64,000 nt of DNA, from the NCBI RefSeq assembly GCF_012641465.1, contig NZ_JABAIK010000011.1:1-64000 (forward strand). Reading direction: 5' to 3'. This document shows, piece after piece, positions 47,656 to 55,959 of the stretch. The translations under genes were made by a program, and so were the position numbers. The stretch comes from Vibrio agarilyticus. Its GTDB lineage: Bacteria; Pseudomonadota; Gammaproteobacteria; Enterobacterales; Vibrionaceae. Every line of letters begins with the position of its first letter. The first letter of the stretch is position 1. A model generated the notes under the pieces. That model worked only from the letters and a program-made list of their open reading frames with translations, made no database searches and was not told the origin of the DNA.

Positions 47656-48579
47656 TTATTTCCTTAGCAAACGACGTGCAAAGCCCATCACGAAGAAGGT
47701 GATGATAAACAGCACAACGCCCAACGCAATCAGTGATGCGATATGGGTTGGATCGGTCGCTTCGTTAAACTGCTGCGCAATGGTCGACGAAATCGAGCTG
47801 GCTGGCATAAACAGCGAAAATTCAATACGGCTCGCACCGCCAATCACAAAAGCCACCGCCATCGTTTCACCCAGCGCGCGCCCAAGGCCCAAAATGCCCG
47901 CGCTAACGGTGGCATTTTTCACTTTCGGGATCAGCACTTTAGTGATCACTTCAAACGGTGTCGCACCCGAGCCGTAAGCGGCTTCACGCAATACGTCGGG
48001 AATCGATTTCAATGCGTCACGCGTCAGCGACGTCATAATTGGCAAAATCATGAATGACAAAATAATGCCTGCGGCCAACAAACCAATACCAATCGGTGGG
48101 CCATTAAACCAAGGTCCAATCACGGGCACATCGGTTAGGTTCATCAACGCCCACATCTGAAAGCCGTTTGAGAACCAAGGTACAAAAACAAACAGGCCCC
48201 ACATACCGTAAATAATACTCGGTACGGCGGCTAATAATTCAATCGCTTTACTGACTGGTGCGGCAATCCATTTCGGTGCCAATTCAGCCAGAAAAATGGC
48301 CGTGCCCAATGCGATTGGCGCCGCAATCACAATGGCGATAAAAGAGGTAACTAGCGTGCCATAAATCGCCGCCGCAGCGCCGAACTGGCCATTAATCGGA
48401 TCCCAAACGTCACGAAAAACAAAACCAGGACCAAATTCTTTAAACGCTGGCCATCCACCATCAATCAGAGAGAGGATGATACCAACGAGGGTGATGAAAA
48501 TAAGTAACGCGCTGGTAAAACTCAATTTATTAAAAATTGAATCCCCATTTAGCTTACTTTTCATAAATAACGTTGTCAT
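47656..48579 (-). CDS. pstC: Phosphate ABC transporter permease PstC
   Basis: 307 residues (E. coli 319), about six membrane helices. The EAA-loop segment SIPDVLREAAYGSGATPFEVI is near residue 205. The ATG at 48579 is used; MKSKLN at 48564 is an alternative start. It follows pstS by 52 bp. Confidence 0.96.
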   Translation of the reverse strand: MTTLFMKSKLNGDSIFNKLSFTSALLIFITLVGIILSLIDGGWPAFKEFGPGFVFRDVWDPINGQFGAAAAIYGTLVTSFIAIVIAAPIALGTAIFLAELAPKWIAAPVSKAIELLAAVPSIIYGMWGLFVFVPWFSNGFQMWALMNLTDVPVIGPWFNGPPIGIGLLAAGIILSFMILPIMTSLTRDALKSIPDVLREAAYGSGATPFEVITKVLIPKVKNATVSAGILGLGRALGETMAVAFVIGGASRIEFSLFMPASSISSTIAQQFNEATDPTHIASLIALGVVLFIITFFVMGFARRLLRK

Positions 48580-48631
48580 AGAAGCTCAGTCAGCGACCTG
48601 AAGCCCTCATGGCCTCAAGTCGCCTTATCAA

Positions 48632-49675
48632 TTACTGGATTACCGCTTGTCCGCCGGATTTCAAATTCTGTTTCCAAGTGTCGTTGACCATTTCAACCAC
48701 TTTGCTTGGCATTGGAATGTAATCAAGCTGCTCAGCAAGCTCTCCCTTTGAGTAACTCCACTCAAAGAAGTCGATAATATCTTGTGCTTTTTTCGCGTCG
48801 GCTTGATCTTTATGCATCAGAATAAAAGTCGCCGCCGTCATTGGCCATGAATCAACACCGGGCTGATCGTTCAATAGCAGGTGATAACCAGGCGCGCTGG
48901 CCCAATCTGCATTTGCTGCTGCCGATTGGAAGGTTTCCATACTTGGATTTAGGAATTTACCTTCTTTTGATGCCAGCTGTGTGTGGGTCAAACCGTTTTG
49001 TTTTGCAAACGCATACTCAACATAACCAATCGCGCCACGGGTACGGCTAACAAAGTTCGCCACACCGGCATTACCGTTACCGCCAATCATGATCGCTTTC
49101 TTTGGCCAAGTAATGTCTTTACCCACACCAATCGTTTCGCTCCACTCAGGGCTAACGCGATCAAGGTAATCGGTAAAGTTGTATGTCGTGCCAGAGCCGT
49201 CTGAACGGTGCACAACGTAAATCGGTTGGTTTGGCAGCTCAACGCCTTCGTTCAGCGCTTTGATTGCCGCATCATTCCAATTACGAATGTTGCCAAGATA
49301 AATATCAGCCAACACTTTACCAGTAAGCTTAACTTCACCAGCTTCAATACCAGGAATGTTCACAACCGGTACGATTGCGCCCATCACCATCGGGAATTGA
49401 ATCATGCTCTCTTTGTTCAGTTCTTCAATGGTCAGTGGCGCATCAGTCGCACCAAAGTCCACGGTTTTCGCCGTGATTTGACGAATGCCACCGCCCGATC
49501 CAATCGCTTGGTAGTTAATTTGCACGCCCGTTTCTTTTTGGTATTGCTCAGCCCACTTCGCATAAATTGGGTGTGGGAATGTTGCGCCAGCACCATTAAT
49601 GGTGGTGTTCGCAAAAGCGCCAAAAGAGGCCGCAACGAGAACTGAAGACACAAGAGCTGATTTCATGAATTTCAC
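48632..49675 (-). CDS. pstS: Periplasmic phosphate-binding protein PstS
   Basis: 347 residues (E. coli 346). A GTG start at 49675 is favoured because GGAG is 7 nt upstream; an ATG three codons later is possible. Signal peptide to about residue 22 (SFGAFA-NTT). Phosphate ligands are in GAGATFPHP, DAPLT, RSDGSGTTYNFTDYL and GNGNAGVANF. First gene of pstSCAB. A single good Pho half-site lies about 170 bp upstream; no full box was found. Confidence 0.97.
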   Translation of the reverse strand: MKFMKSALVSSVLVAASFGAFANTTINGAGATFPHPIYAKWAEQYQKETGVQINYQAIGSGGGIRQITAKTVDFGATDAPLTIEELNKESMIQFPMVMGAIVPVVNIPGIEAGEVKLTGKVLADIYLGNIRNWNDAAIKALNEGVELPNQPIYVVHRSDGSGTTYNFTDYLDRVSPEWSETIGVGKDITWPKKAIMIGGNGNAGVANFVSRTRGAIGYVEYAFAKQNGLTHTQLASKEGKFLNPSMETFQSAAANADWASAPGYHLLLNDQPGVDSWPMTAATFILMHKDQADAKKAQDIIDFFEWSYSKGELAEQLDYIPMPSKVVEMVNDTWKQNLKSGGQAVIQ

Positions 49676-49842
49676 GATATATCTCCGATATATTTCATCG
49701 AGTCAATTGGACCCACCGCTATTGAGCAGGGCGTCCGCAATAAGGTTCAGTACTTAAACCAAACTAAGACAGTGAATGACATTAAGCAGCCAAACGGTGC
49801 CAAGGTTGTCGAACAATCGACGAGGCGCAGGTTAGAAATCTA

Positions 49843-49851
49843 ATATGACAG
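49843..49851 (-). promoter_or_regulatory. Possible PhoB half-site upstream of pstS
   Basis: On the minus strand CTGTCATAT matches one half of the Pho box (CTGTCATA). The expected second half 11 bp away is poor. A related TTGTCAT occurs near 49900. The gap from pstS to the kinase gene (49676-50332) is 657 bp; otherwise it shows only A/T-rich sequence and one DnaA box. Confidence 0.35.
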
Positions 49852-50162
49852 TTTTATTAAAAATGGCTGGCAAACGGAGAGGGACAACTAAGATTTATCT
49901 AAAAATGACAATTCTGATAAATAAAATTATCAAAAACAAACAAAGAAATACTAAACAGCACACCTATGTTACGGCGTTTTTTTAGCCGACGATTTATCAA
50001 AAAGAGGCCAATACGAGCCCCAAACGGAGCGTTAAAATTCATAGCTTACGTAACAAAAGCAAACAAAAGTATTTAAAATCAAAATCTTAAATTATATCGA
50101 GTTACAATTTATCTTGTATTCTTCAGGCTGAATACGAAACCATCACGATGTTTTTTCCCAGC

Positions 50163-50171
50163 TTATCCACA
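50163..50171 (+). other. Consensus DnaA box
   Basis: TTATCCACA, an exact strong DnaA box, alone in the pstS-kinase gap. One such 9-mer is expected by chance every few hundred kb per strand, so it is notable but may be incidental. It lies 162 bp before the kinase start. Confidence 0.4.
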
Positions 50172-50332
50172 GATTATACGGCCGCACTCTACATCGTGGC
50201 TGTGACACTTCGATGACCTTTTCGGTGGCGCTTTTCTATAACGACACACCTCAGCCTGATAGCTAAAAATTAGTGTTAAGTGGCAGATGAGCAAAGATTG
50301 CTGGGCGAAAGTAACTCAACTAAAATCGCCCC

Positions 50333-51727
50333 ATGCTGACTTTGCTTTCTTTTTCACTTTATCTCTTTGGTGGCGCCGCATTTTTTGCGCTTGCGCTGAT
50401 CATTGGCGCGCGCCATTTAAAACAAAGTCGATTAGCCCTGGCGACCAAACTTCCCGGGCTTGCTGCCTTTGCCCTAATACTATCCCTGCACTTTTGGTAT
50501 TCCATGGCAAGTCTGTCGCTGACACACACGATGGATGGCATCGCTTACCCACTGAGAATAGGCCAACAGTTACTCTTTGCTGGCTCGCTATTGTGTCTGG
50601 CTCGGTTCGCGTGGCAAATGATGTCTCTGACACAATGGCGCCACCTTGCTGCCGTTAAGGATACTGCGCGGCTACTCTTACTACTGGCGTTTTTCAGCTG
50701 GGTTTACTTAGCCACAAAACCGATGAGCGAGACGCCATGGGAGCTGCTCATCACGTTACTGCGCTGGTTTTTAGGGCTTGGGGGAAGTGTCATTGCAGGT
50801 CTTGCACTGATAGATTATGCGAACCACATTCGCACCGAGGGCTATATCGGCACGCGGCCGCTCAGCGCCATGGGGTATACCCTCATCGGTGTCGGGATCA
50901 CGCTGCAACTAGGGGAACATGTTGCCGGATTAATCGCACAAACGCTCTGCGCGCTCAGTCTGGTTATCGCCTGTTGGTATGCGTTGCGATTATTTGATCA
51001 AGAAAACAGCCAACAGATTGAATACCACATTCAACAATCGCAACAACACGCCAAACTGAAAGAGCTGGGCGAGCTCACTTCCGCCGTGGCTCACGAAATC
51101 AAAACCCCGCTTTCCAGCGCCCTAATGAGCTGCGATTTATTAGAGCCTTTTGTCCCTCTCGATGCCGCGCCACAGCGTCAATTAACCCGAATCCGTCATG
51201 GGCTTGAGCGAGCGGCGCTCATTAGCAACGAAATTCTTTCATATGCCCATCAAAGGCCGATTGAGCGGCACGTTGTTCACCTTGGCGACGTGGTGCGCTC
51301 TGCCTTGTTGCTCAATCATTACCGATTGCAATCCATTCGCGTTAATTGCCATCTGGACGAAAAGCTGACGGTGCAAGGTGATGCGAAACAGCTTGAACAG
51401 GTGCTTTCCAACCTGATCGCAAATGCGATTGATGCCTGCTCATCTCATGAACGCCCCACCGTCTTAATCGAAAGCTTACGCGATAAACTCAGTGCCATCG
51501 TGCGAGTGAGCGATAATGGCTCCGGTATGACGCCACAGCAATTAGACAAAGCCAAACAGCCCTTTTTTACCACTAAACCACGTGGAAGCGGCACAGGAAT
51601 GGGACTGCCGATAAGTCACCAAATCGCCCTGCAGCATGGTGGTGAACTGCACTTGAAAAACCGTATGAATAATGATGTTATCTGTGGACTTCAAGCCGAG
51701 CTTTGGCTGCCAAGGAATATAAAATGA
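50333..51727 (+). CDS. Sensor histidine kinase with 7-TM sensor region
   Basis: 464 residues. About seven hydrophobic helices fill 1-220, with no periplasmic domain large enough to bind a ligand outside; the signal is probably membrane-borne or cytoplasmic. A coiled linker (222-245) leads to the HisKA motif SAVAHEIKTPLSSAL with phospho-acceptor His254, then the ATPase with NLIANAIDAC (N box), DNGSGM (G1) and GSGTGMGLPIS (G2). It overlaps the response-regulator gene by 4 bp, so they form a pair. The signal is unknown. It is not PhoR, which has a PAS domain and two helices. Confidence 0.87.
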   Translation: MLTLLSFSLYLFGGAAFFALALIIGARHLKQSRLALATKLPGLAAFALILSLHFWYSMASLSLTHTMDGIAYPLRIGQQLLFAGSLLCLARFAWQMMSLTQWRHLAAVKDTARLLLLLAFFSWVYLATKPMSETPWELLITLLRWFLGLGGSVIAGLALIDYANHIRTEGYIGTRPLSAMGYTLIGVGITLQLGEHVAGLIAQTLCALSLVIACWYALRLFDQENSQQIEYHIQQSQQHAKLKELGELTSAVAHEIKTPLSSALMSCDLLEPFVPLDAAPQRQLTRIRHGLERAALISNEILSYAHQRPIERHVVHLGDVVRSALLLNHYRLQSIRVNCHLDEKLTVQGDAKQLEQVLSNLIANAIDACSSHERPTVLIESLRDKLSAIVRVSDNGSGMTPQQLDKAKQPFFTTKPRGSGTGMGLPISHQIALQHGGELHLKNRMNNDVICGLQAELWLPRNIK

Positions 51728-52353
51728 CTCTAAAATTACTGCTTGCCGAAGACGATGCTGAGCTGCGTGAGGTGCTGATTGAAGCATTGCAATTGGCCGA
51801 ATTTGACGTCATGGCATGCGATAACGCGGAAAATGCGCTCGATTTGGCCTCTGAGCAGTCGTTTGATCTCGCTCTTTTTGATGTGGTGATGTCTGGATTG
51901 AGCGGAATTGATGCATTAACGACGCTCAGACGCCTGCAGCCCAATATTGGCATCGTTATCACTACGGCATTTGCCACGGTAGATATGGCGGTCGAGGCGA
52001 TGAAAAAAGGCGCTGACGAGTTTCTCACTAAACCGTTTAACCTGGCGACCCTCTCAACAACACTCAAACGCGTTCACGCAGAGCGGTCACCTAAATCGCG
52101 ATTGGATGAACGTCATCGCGATTTGATATTCAGCGCCCTATCAAATCCGATTCGACGCGCCGTAATCAAACAACTCAAGCTGCATCGAAAAATGAAGTTT
52201 ATGGATTTATGTCGCATCGTCGGCGTCAGCGATCACACCAAATTTAATTTTCATTTAAAACAGCTGGTGAACAGTGGCTTAGTCACCAAAGAGGAGGGTC
52301 GAATATACTCTCTTACCGAGCAAGGCCAGCTCGTGCACGCCAGCATGCTCTAA
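51724..52353 (+). CDS. Response regulator with ArsR-like winged-helix output
   Basis: The ATG at 51724 (AAGGAA 8 nt upstream) gives 209 residues. Receiver 1-120: acidic pocket Asp10/Asp11, phospho-acceptor Asp53 in LFDVVMSG, Thr81 region, Lys103 in LTKPF. The C-terminal 130-205 is a winged helix like ArsR/MarR proteins: HRDLIFSALSNPIRRAVIKQ, then a recognition helix with SDHTKFNFHLKQLVNSGLV and a wing EEGRIYSLTEQG. This output is rare; OmpR, NarL and NtrC types dominate. Targets unknown. Confidence 0.85.
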   Translation: MTLKLLLAEDDAELREVLIEALQLAEFDVMACDNAENALDLASEQSFDLALFDVVMSGLSGIDALTTLRRLQPNIGIVITTAFATVDMAVEAMKKGADEFLTKPFNLATLSTTLKRVHAERSPKSRLDERHRDLIFSALSNPIRRAVIKQLKLHRKMKFMDLCRIVGVSDHTKFNFHLKQLVNSGLVTKEEGRIYSLTEQGQLVHASML

Positions 52354-52369
52354 AGTCTGTGTTCTAAAA

Positions 52370-52404
52370 GTAAAAACCGCAGCGATCGGCGAATCACTGC
52401 GGTC
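52370..52404 (-). terminator. Terminator of the crotonase gene
   Basis: Leftward, ACCGCAG pairs with CTGCGGT across a 14-nt loop and TTTTTAC follows. It lies between convergent genes. Confidence 0.7.
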
Positions 52405-52428
52405 ATGCGATCACCGAACAAAATTCAG

Positions 52429-53283
52429 CTAGTCTTTATCATCAATGTCTTGGACATTAATCACCAATTGCTCCCAATTGCGCTGGTTATCGAGATCAAA
52501 CTGCGCGCCTTGCTCATCAGCCCAAGTAAAGCGTTTCACGGCCGCGGTTTTACTGGTCGCCTGATAGAGCCAATACGCCTCAGCTTTCAGCGCATCTTGA
52601 ATCGGCTTATCTATCGACTCATACACCATCTGTTTACATACGTTAATCGATTCTGCGGGGAATTTCGCAATGCGTTTGGCCAGATTTTCCACATAAGGGC
52701 CAATTTCATCGGGTTCAAGCGCTTTGTTTATCGTGCCATACGCTTCCGCTTCTTCCGCTGTAAAGTCGCGTGCACTCAAAATGATCTCTAAGGCGCGGCC
52801 AAGCCCGGTCTGTCTTGCCATGCGTGATGCACCACCGCCACAAGGCAAAATACCCATACCCACTTCCATCTGCATTAATTTGTATTTGCCTTTGGCCGCA
52901 AATCGCATGTCGCACGCCAATGCCATTTCATGACCGCCGCCTCGCGCAAAACCTTCTATTTTGGCAATCGTGGCTTGTGGTAGCTTGCTGATCCGCTCTA
53001 ATACCGCTTGCAAATCAAGCAATTTTGCTTCATCGCGTGGGACCGCGTCGGTTGACATGTCACGCAGCAAATTGGTGTCATAGTGGCAGACCCAAATGTC
53101 TGGATTCGCCGATTGAAAGACCACTACCTTCACTGTGCGGTCGCGCTCTAAGCGCAGCGCCAAGCTACTGAGATCGGCTAACATTTCCTGGCCTTGCACG
53201 TTGACGGGTGGAAAATCAATCGTCACCCAAGCGATGCCTTCTTTGACTTCGACACTGAATGTGGTGAAGTTTTTGTATTCCAT
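52429..53283 (-). CDS. Enoyl-CoA hydratase/isomerase (crotonase) family protein
   Basis: The ATG at 53283 has AAGGAGAG 6 nt upstream; 284 residues. Crotonase fold: oxyanion segment FARGGGHEMALACD and MEVGMGILPCGGG. The two glutamates that act as acid/base in hydratases fall in HEMAL and MEVGM, so activity is plausible. A C-terminal extension of about 35 residues ends IDDKD. A LysR gene is divergent 361 bp away and may control it. The substrate cannot be told from sequence. Confidence 0.85.
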   Translation of the reverse strand: MEYKNFTTFSVEVKEGIAWVTIDFPPVNVQGQEMLADLSSLALRLERDRTVKVVVFQSANPDIWVCHYDTNLLRDMSTDAVPRDEAKLLDLQAVLERISKLPQATIAKIEGFARGGGHEMALACDMRFAAKGKYKLMQMEVGMGILPCGGGASRMARQTGLGRALEIILSARDFTAEEAEAYGTINKALEPDEIGPYVENLAKRIAKFPAESINVCKQMVYESIDKPIQDALKAEAYWLYQATSKTAAVKRFTWADEQGAQFDLDNQRNWEQLVINVQDIDDKD

Positions 53284-53395
53284 AGAGCTCTCCTTCAAAG
53301 TCGGTTGGCAACGCTCTCTTCGCGCCGCTCAACCAAGCTTAGATAGCAAGCTCAGCTCTGCGTTATGGCAAAAATCGAAAAACAGAATTGCGATA

Positions 53396-53547
53396 TATAC
53401 TCAAACAACTTGAAGATGCAGGTAGGCGACAAGCGAGCAAAGCCTCTGAGCACTTCGTGAACATAGATAAACTATGTGATGAGGTTTGTGAGTACCAGTC
53501 CCTATCTCGTTAACAAAAAGCGCTGCCACTTCAAGTAGGACGGGTAT
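53396..53547 (+). repeat. ERIC-like intergenic palindrome, copy 5
   Basis: 152 bp, long form with CACTTCGTGAACATAG. Left end TATACTCAAACAACTTGAAG; right end CACTTCAAGTAGGACGGGTAT. It occupies the middle of the 361-bp gap between the divergent crotonase and LysR genes; I see nothing else there. Confidence 0.87.
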
Positions 53548-53644
53548 CGCGAATTTCAATCAGGCCGTCTAGATTTTAAGCCTGTGGCTTGAGTCCGATA
53601 TCACTACACTTAAAGCAGTCAATCACCCATAGCCAAGTCGCCTC

Positions 53645-54565
53645 ATGGATATCGATAACATTCGCTTGTTTCTTCACGTCGCGGACCAGCTCAATATCAG
53701 TCGCGCGGCGCGTGCGTGTGGTTTGACCCCCGCCAAAGCGAGTTTGCGTTTAAACAAAATGGAACATCAACTTGGCGTCAGTTTGTTTCACCGCTCCACA
53801 CGCTCGGTCTCCCTCTCAAGTGAAGGAGCGCAGTTTCGTCCCTTTGCCGAAGAGATCTTGCGTCAGCACCGGCTGGCGACCGAGCAGCTAAGCCCCGGTA
53901 TCAAGCAATGCGCTCTAGCGGGAACCTTGCGCTTTGCCGCGTCCTCAACTTTTGCCGACCGATATATTGTGCCGTTACTGAATGAATTTTTTGTCCGCTA
54001 CCCTCAAATTAATTTAGAGCTCCATTTTTCCGATCAGCCGGTCAATTTGGTCGCCTCTGGCATTGATGTTGCGTTACGTAACATCAAAATTGAAAGCTGC
54101 AATTTAAAGGCGCGTAAACTGGCCGATGATGAGCGTTATCTTTATGCGGCGCCAAGTTACTTAGCCCAATTTGGCACGCCGATGCAGCCAGCAGATTTAA
54201 ACCATCACCACATGATTTTATTTGCCAACCAACGCAAACGGCGCCTTCTCAATTCCGCCTCCAACCAGTTAGCGTATTTTCCGCCTTCCAATGCGCGGAC
54301 ACGAATGGTGTGTGATAACGGCAACAGCATGCGCTTAGCGACCTTAGCGGGGATCGGCATTTCAATGAATTCCTACTGGAGTGTGGCAGACGATGTCGAA
54401 GCAGGCAGATTGGTCCCTGTGCTGCCTCGCTATCAGGTCGATGACAACAGCGCTCTTTGGTTAGTCTACCCCAACTCAATCAATCCAAGCCCTAAAGTCC
54501 GCGCTCTGATTGATTATCTTGTCGAAAAATTAGGCGACAGACCGCCATGGCAAAAAATATCGTAA
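53645..54565 (+). CDS. LysR-family transcriptional regulator
   Basis: 306 residues. N-terminal winged helix FLHVADQLNISRAARACG / ASLRLNKMEHQLGVSLFHR (about 7-58) and a substrate-binding domain (about 90-295). Of the CrgA/AaeR-like group by the LFHRSTRSVSLSSEG run. Divergent from the crotonase gene, the normal LysR arrangement, so that gene is the likely target (inference). Effector unknown. Confidence 0.9.
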   Translation: MDIDNIRLFLHVADQLNISRAARACGLTPAKASLRLNKMEHQLGVSLFHRSTRSVSLSSEGAQFRPFAEEILRQHRLATEQLSPGIKQCALAGTLRFAASSTFADRYIVPLLNEFFVRYPQINLELHFSDQPVNLVASGIDVALRNIKIESCNLKARKLADDERYLYAAPSYLAQFGTPMQPADLNHHHMILFANQRKRRLLNSASNQLAYFPPSNARTRMVCDNGNSMRLATLAGIGISMNSYWSVADDVEAGRLVPVLPRYQVDDNSALWLVYPNSINPSPKVRALIDYLVEKLGDRPPWQKIS

Positions 54566-54634
54566 CGAGCAATTGTCTCTGATGCCAAGCTGCGCGATAT
54601 TAGATCCCATTTTTTAACATTATGGGTCTGTTTC

Positions 54635-55276
54635 ATGCGCCATTTTATTACCCTGTTTTTACCTCTCATTTTGCTTACTGGTTGCCAAAGTGCTTACTAT
54701 TCCGCTATGGAAAAAGTGGGCTATCACAAGCGGGAGATCATGATTGATCGCGTTGAAGCCGCGAACGAATCACAGCAAGAGGCTCAGCAAGAATTTCAAA
54801 GTGCCCTTGAAGCATTAAGTGCCTTAACCCAGTTTGATGGCGGTGAACTGGAAACGGTTTATCAGAAAATTAACAGCAAATATGAGAGCAGTGAGCAAGC
54901 GGCTGAAGATGTGCGTGAGCGTATTGCAGCCATCGAAGATGTCTCAAATGCTCTGTTTGACGAATGGCAACAGGAACTTGAACTCTATACAAACGCAAAA
55001 TTGCGCCGTGCCAGCGAGCAAAAAATGCGTGACACCAAAGCGTCGTACCAAACTATGCTGCGTGCAATGACACGCGCTGAAGATAAAATGACACCCGTAC
55101 TCAATACGTTGCGCGATAATACGCTGTATCTCAAGCACAATTTAAACGCAGCTGCCATTGGTTCGCTCAAAGGTGAATTTAGCGATCTTGAGCATGAGAT
55201 AGCCCAAGCGATCACGCAAATGAACGCGGCGATTGCAGAGTCGGCTAAATTTATCCAAACGCTCAATAATCAATAA
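54635..55276 (+). CDS. DUF2959 lipoprotein with coiled coils
   Basis: 213 residues. Lipobox LLTGC places the acylated cysteine at 17. The rest is almost entirely helical with heptads, rich in Glu, Gln and Ala (about 35-210), as in DUF2959 proteins of Vibrio and Shewanella. Probably anchored to the periplasmic face of a membrane. No function is known. Confidence 0.88.
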   Translation: MRHFITLFLPLILLTGCQSAYYSAMEKVGYHKREIMIDRVEAANESQQEAQQEFQSALEALSALTQFDGGELETVYQKINSKYESSEQAAEDVRERIAAIEDVSNALFDEWQQELELYTNAKLRRASEQKMRDTKASYQTMLRAMTRAEDKMTPVLNTLRDNTLYLKHNLNAAAIGSLKGEFSDLEHEIAQAITQMNAAIAESAKFIQTLNNQ

Positions 55277-55282
55277 GCGTTG

Positions 55283-55315
55283 AAATTGGGCTCATTCAAT
55301 GAGTGCGCCCAATTT
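55283..55315. terminator. Bidirectional terminator between DUF2959 and ATPase genes
   Basis: AAATTGGGC pairs with GCCCAATTT, with an inner CTCAT/ATGAG hairpin. It overlaps the last codons of the leftward ATPase gene (stop at 55292). Confidence 0.6.
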
Positions 55316-55831
55316 GGCCACTAGCCACTGCGTACGCGCCTCCACAGCCAGTAATGGCACATCGATCACCTCAAAGCCCAGCCAGCGATAAGTCTCTTCT
55401 AGCGCCTGATGGATAGCCAGTGCCTGTTCAAACGGATACGGCCTGATCGCATCTTGCACATAGATAGACCGCTCTGGCTTGCACAAAAACGCCACTTTTT
55501 GATAGCCCAAACACGCTTCAACATACTCTTGCGGGATACTCTCACCCGCGAGTGTCAGATAGCCAATGATGTCGGGCATCGCGCGATCCAAAAATGTGCG
55601 CGTCTCTTGCTGGCAAGCAAGGCGCTTTTGCTCGCGCATCGCCTCAAAACACAGCGCCGCAAAGCGCGGCAAATCATGCCAAGGCAAAATGCCATTTTCT
55701 TTTGCACTTTGCTCTTCAATCAAGCGGCGTGGCACTTCATCCAAAACCACAAAACCACGCTTACTAAGCTGTGCCAATAAGGTGGTTTTGCCCGCGCCAG
55801 GCCCACCAGAAACAATAAAAGGTGCCGCCAT
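55292..55831 (-). CDS. AAA-family P-loop ATPase/kinase-like protein
   Basis: 179 residues. P-loop GGPGAGKTT (9-17); Asp31 of the VVLDEVPRRLIEEQ segment follows and a second motif FLDRAMPDIIGYL could be the acidic metal site. Fits the AAA_28/NadR-like P-loop family, many of whose members are small-molecule kinases. It lies alone, convergent with DUF2959. Substrate unknown. Confidence 0.83.
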   Translation of the reverse strand: MAAPFIVSGGPGAGKTTLLAQLSKRGFVVLDEVPRRLIEEQSAKENGILPWHDLPRFAALCFEAMREQKRLACQQETRTFLDRAMPDIIGYLTLAGESIPQEYVEACLGYQKVAFLCKPERSIYVQDAIRPYPFEQALAIHQALEETYRWLGFEVIDVPLLAVEARTQWLVAKLGALIE

Positions 55832-55907
55832 TTACTTACTCTCGATTCAAATAAACCGTCAAACAACGGTGGTTACGTCACGTCGCTTGAGTCACGTGGT
55901 TTGAGGT

Positions 55908-55940
55908 ACAAAAAAGGCCCTGAATCATCAGAGCCTTTCT
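55908..55940 (-). terminator. Rho-independent terminator of typA
   Basis: Leftward, AAAGGCTCTGA pairs with TCAGGGCCTTT around TGAT and U-run TTTTTTG follows. It lies 20 nt past the typA stop. Confidence 0.85.
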
Positions 55941-55959
55941 CTTCACTACCTAAAGGTAA

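Noticed and set aside
47378-47977. 199-residue ORF antisense to pstA/pstC
   Set aside because: It spans the junction of two certain genes on the other strand and has no protein features.
50333-52353. PhoR/PhoB beside the pst operon
   Set aside because: The kinase has about seven helices and no PAS domain, and the regulator output is ArsR-like, not the OmpR/PhoB winged helix.
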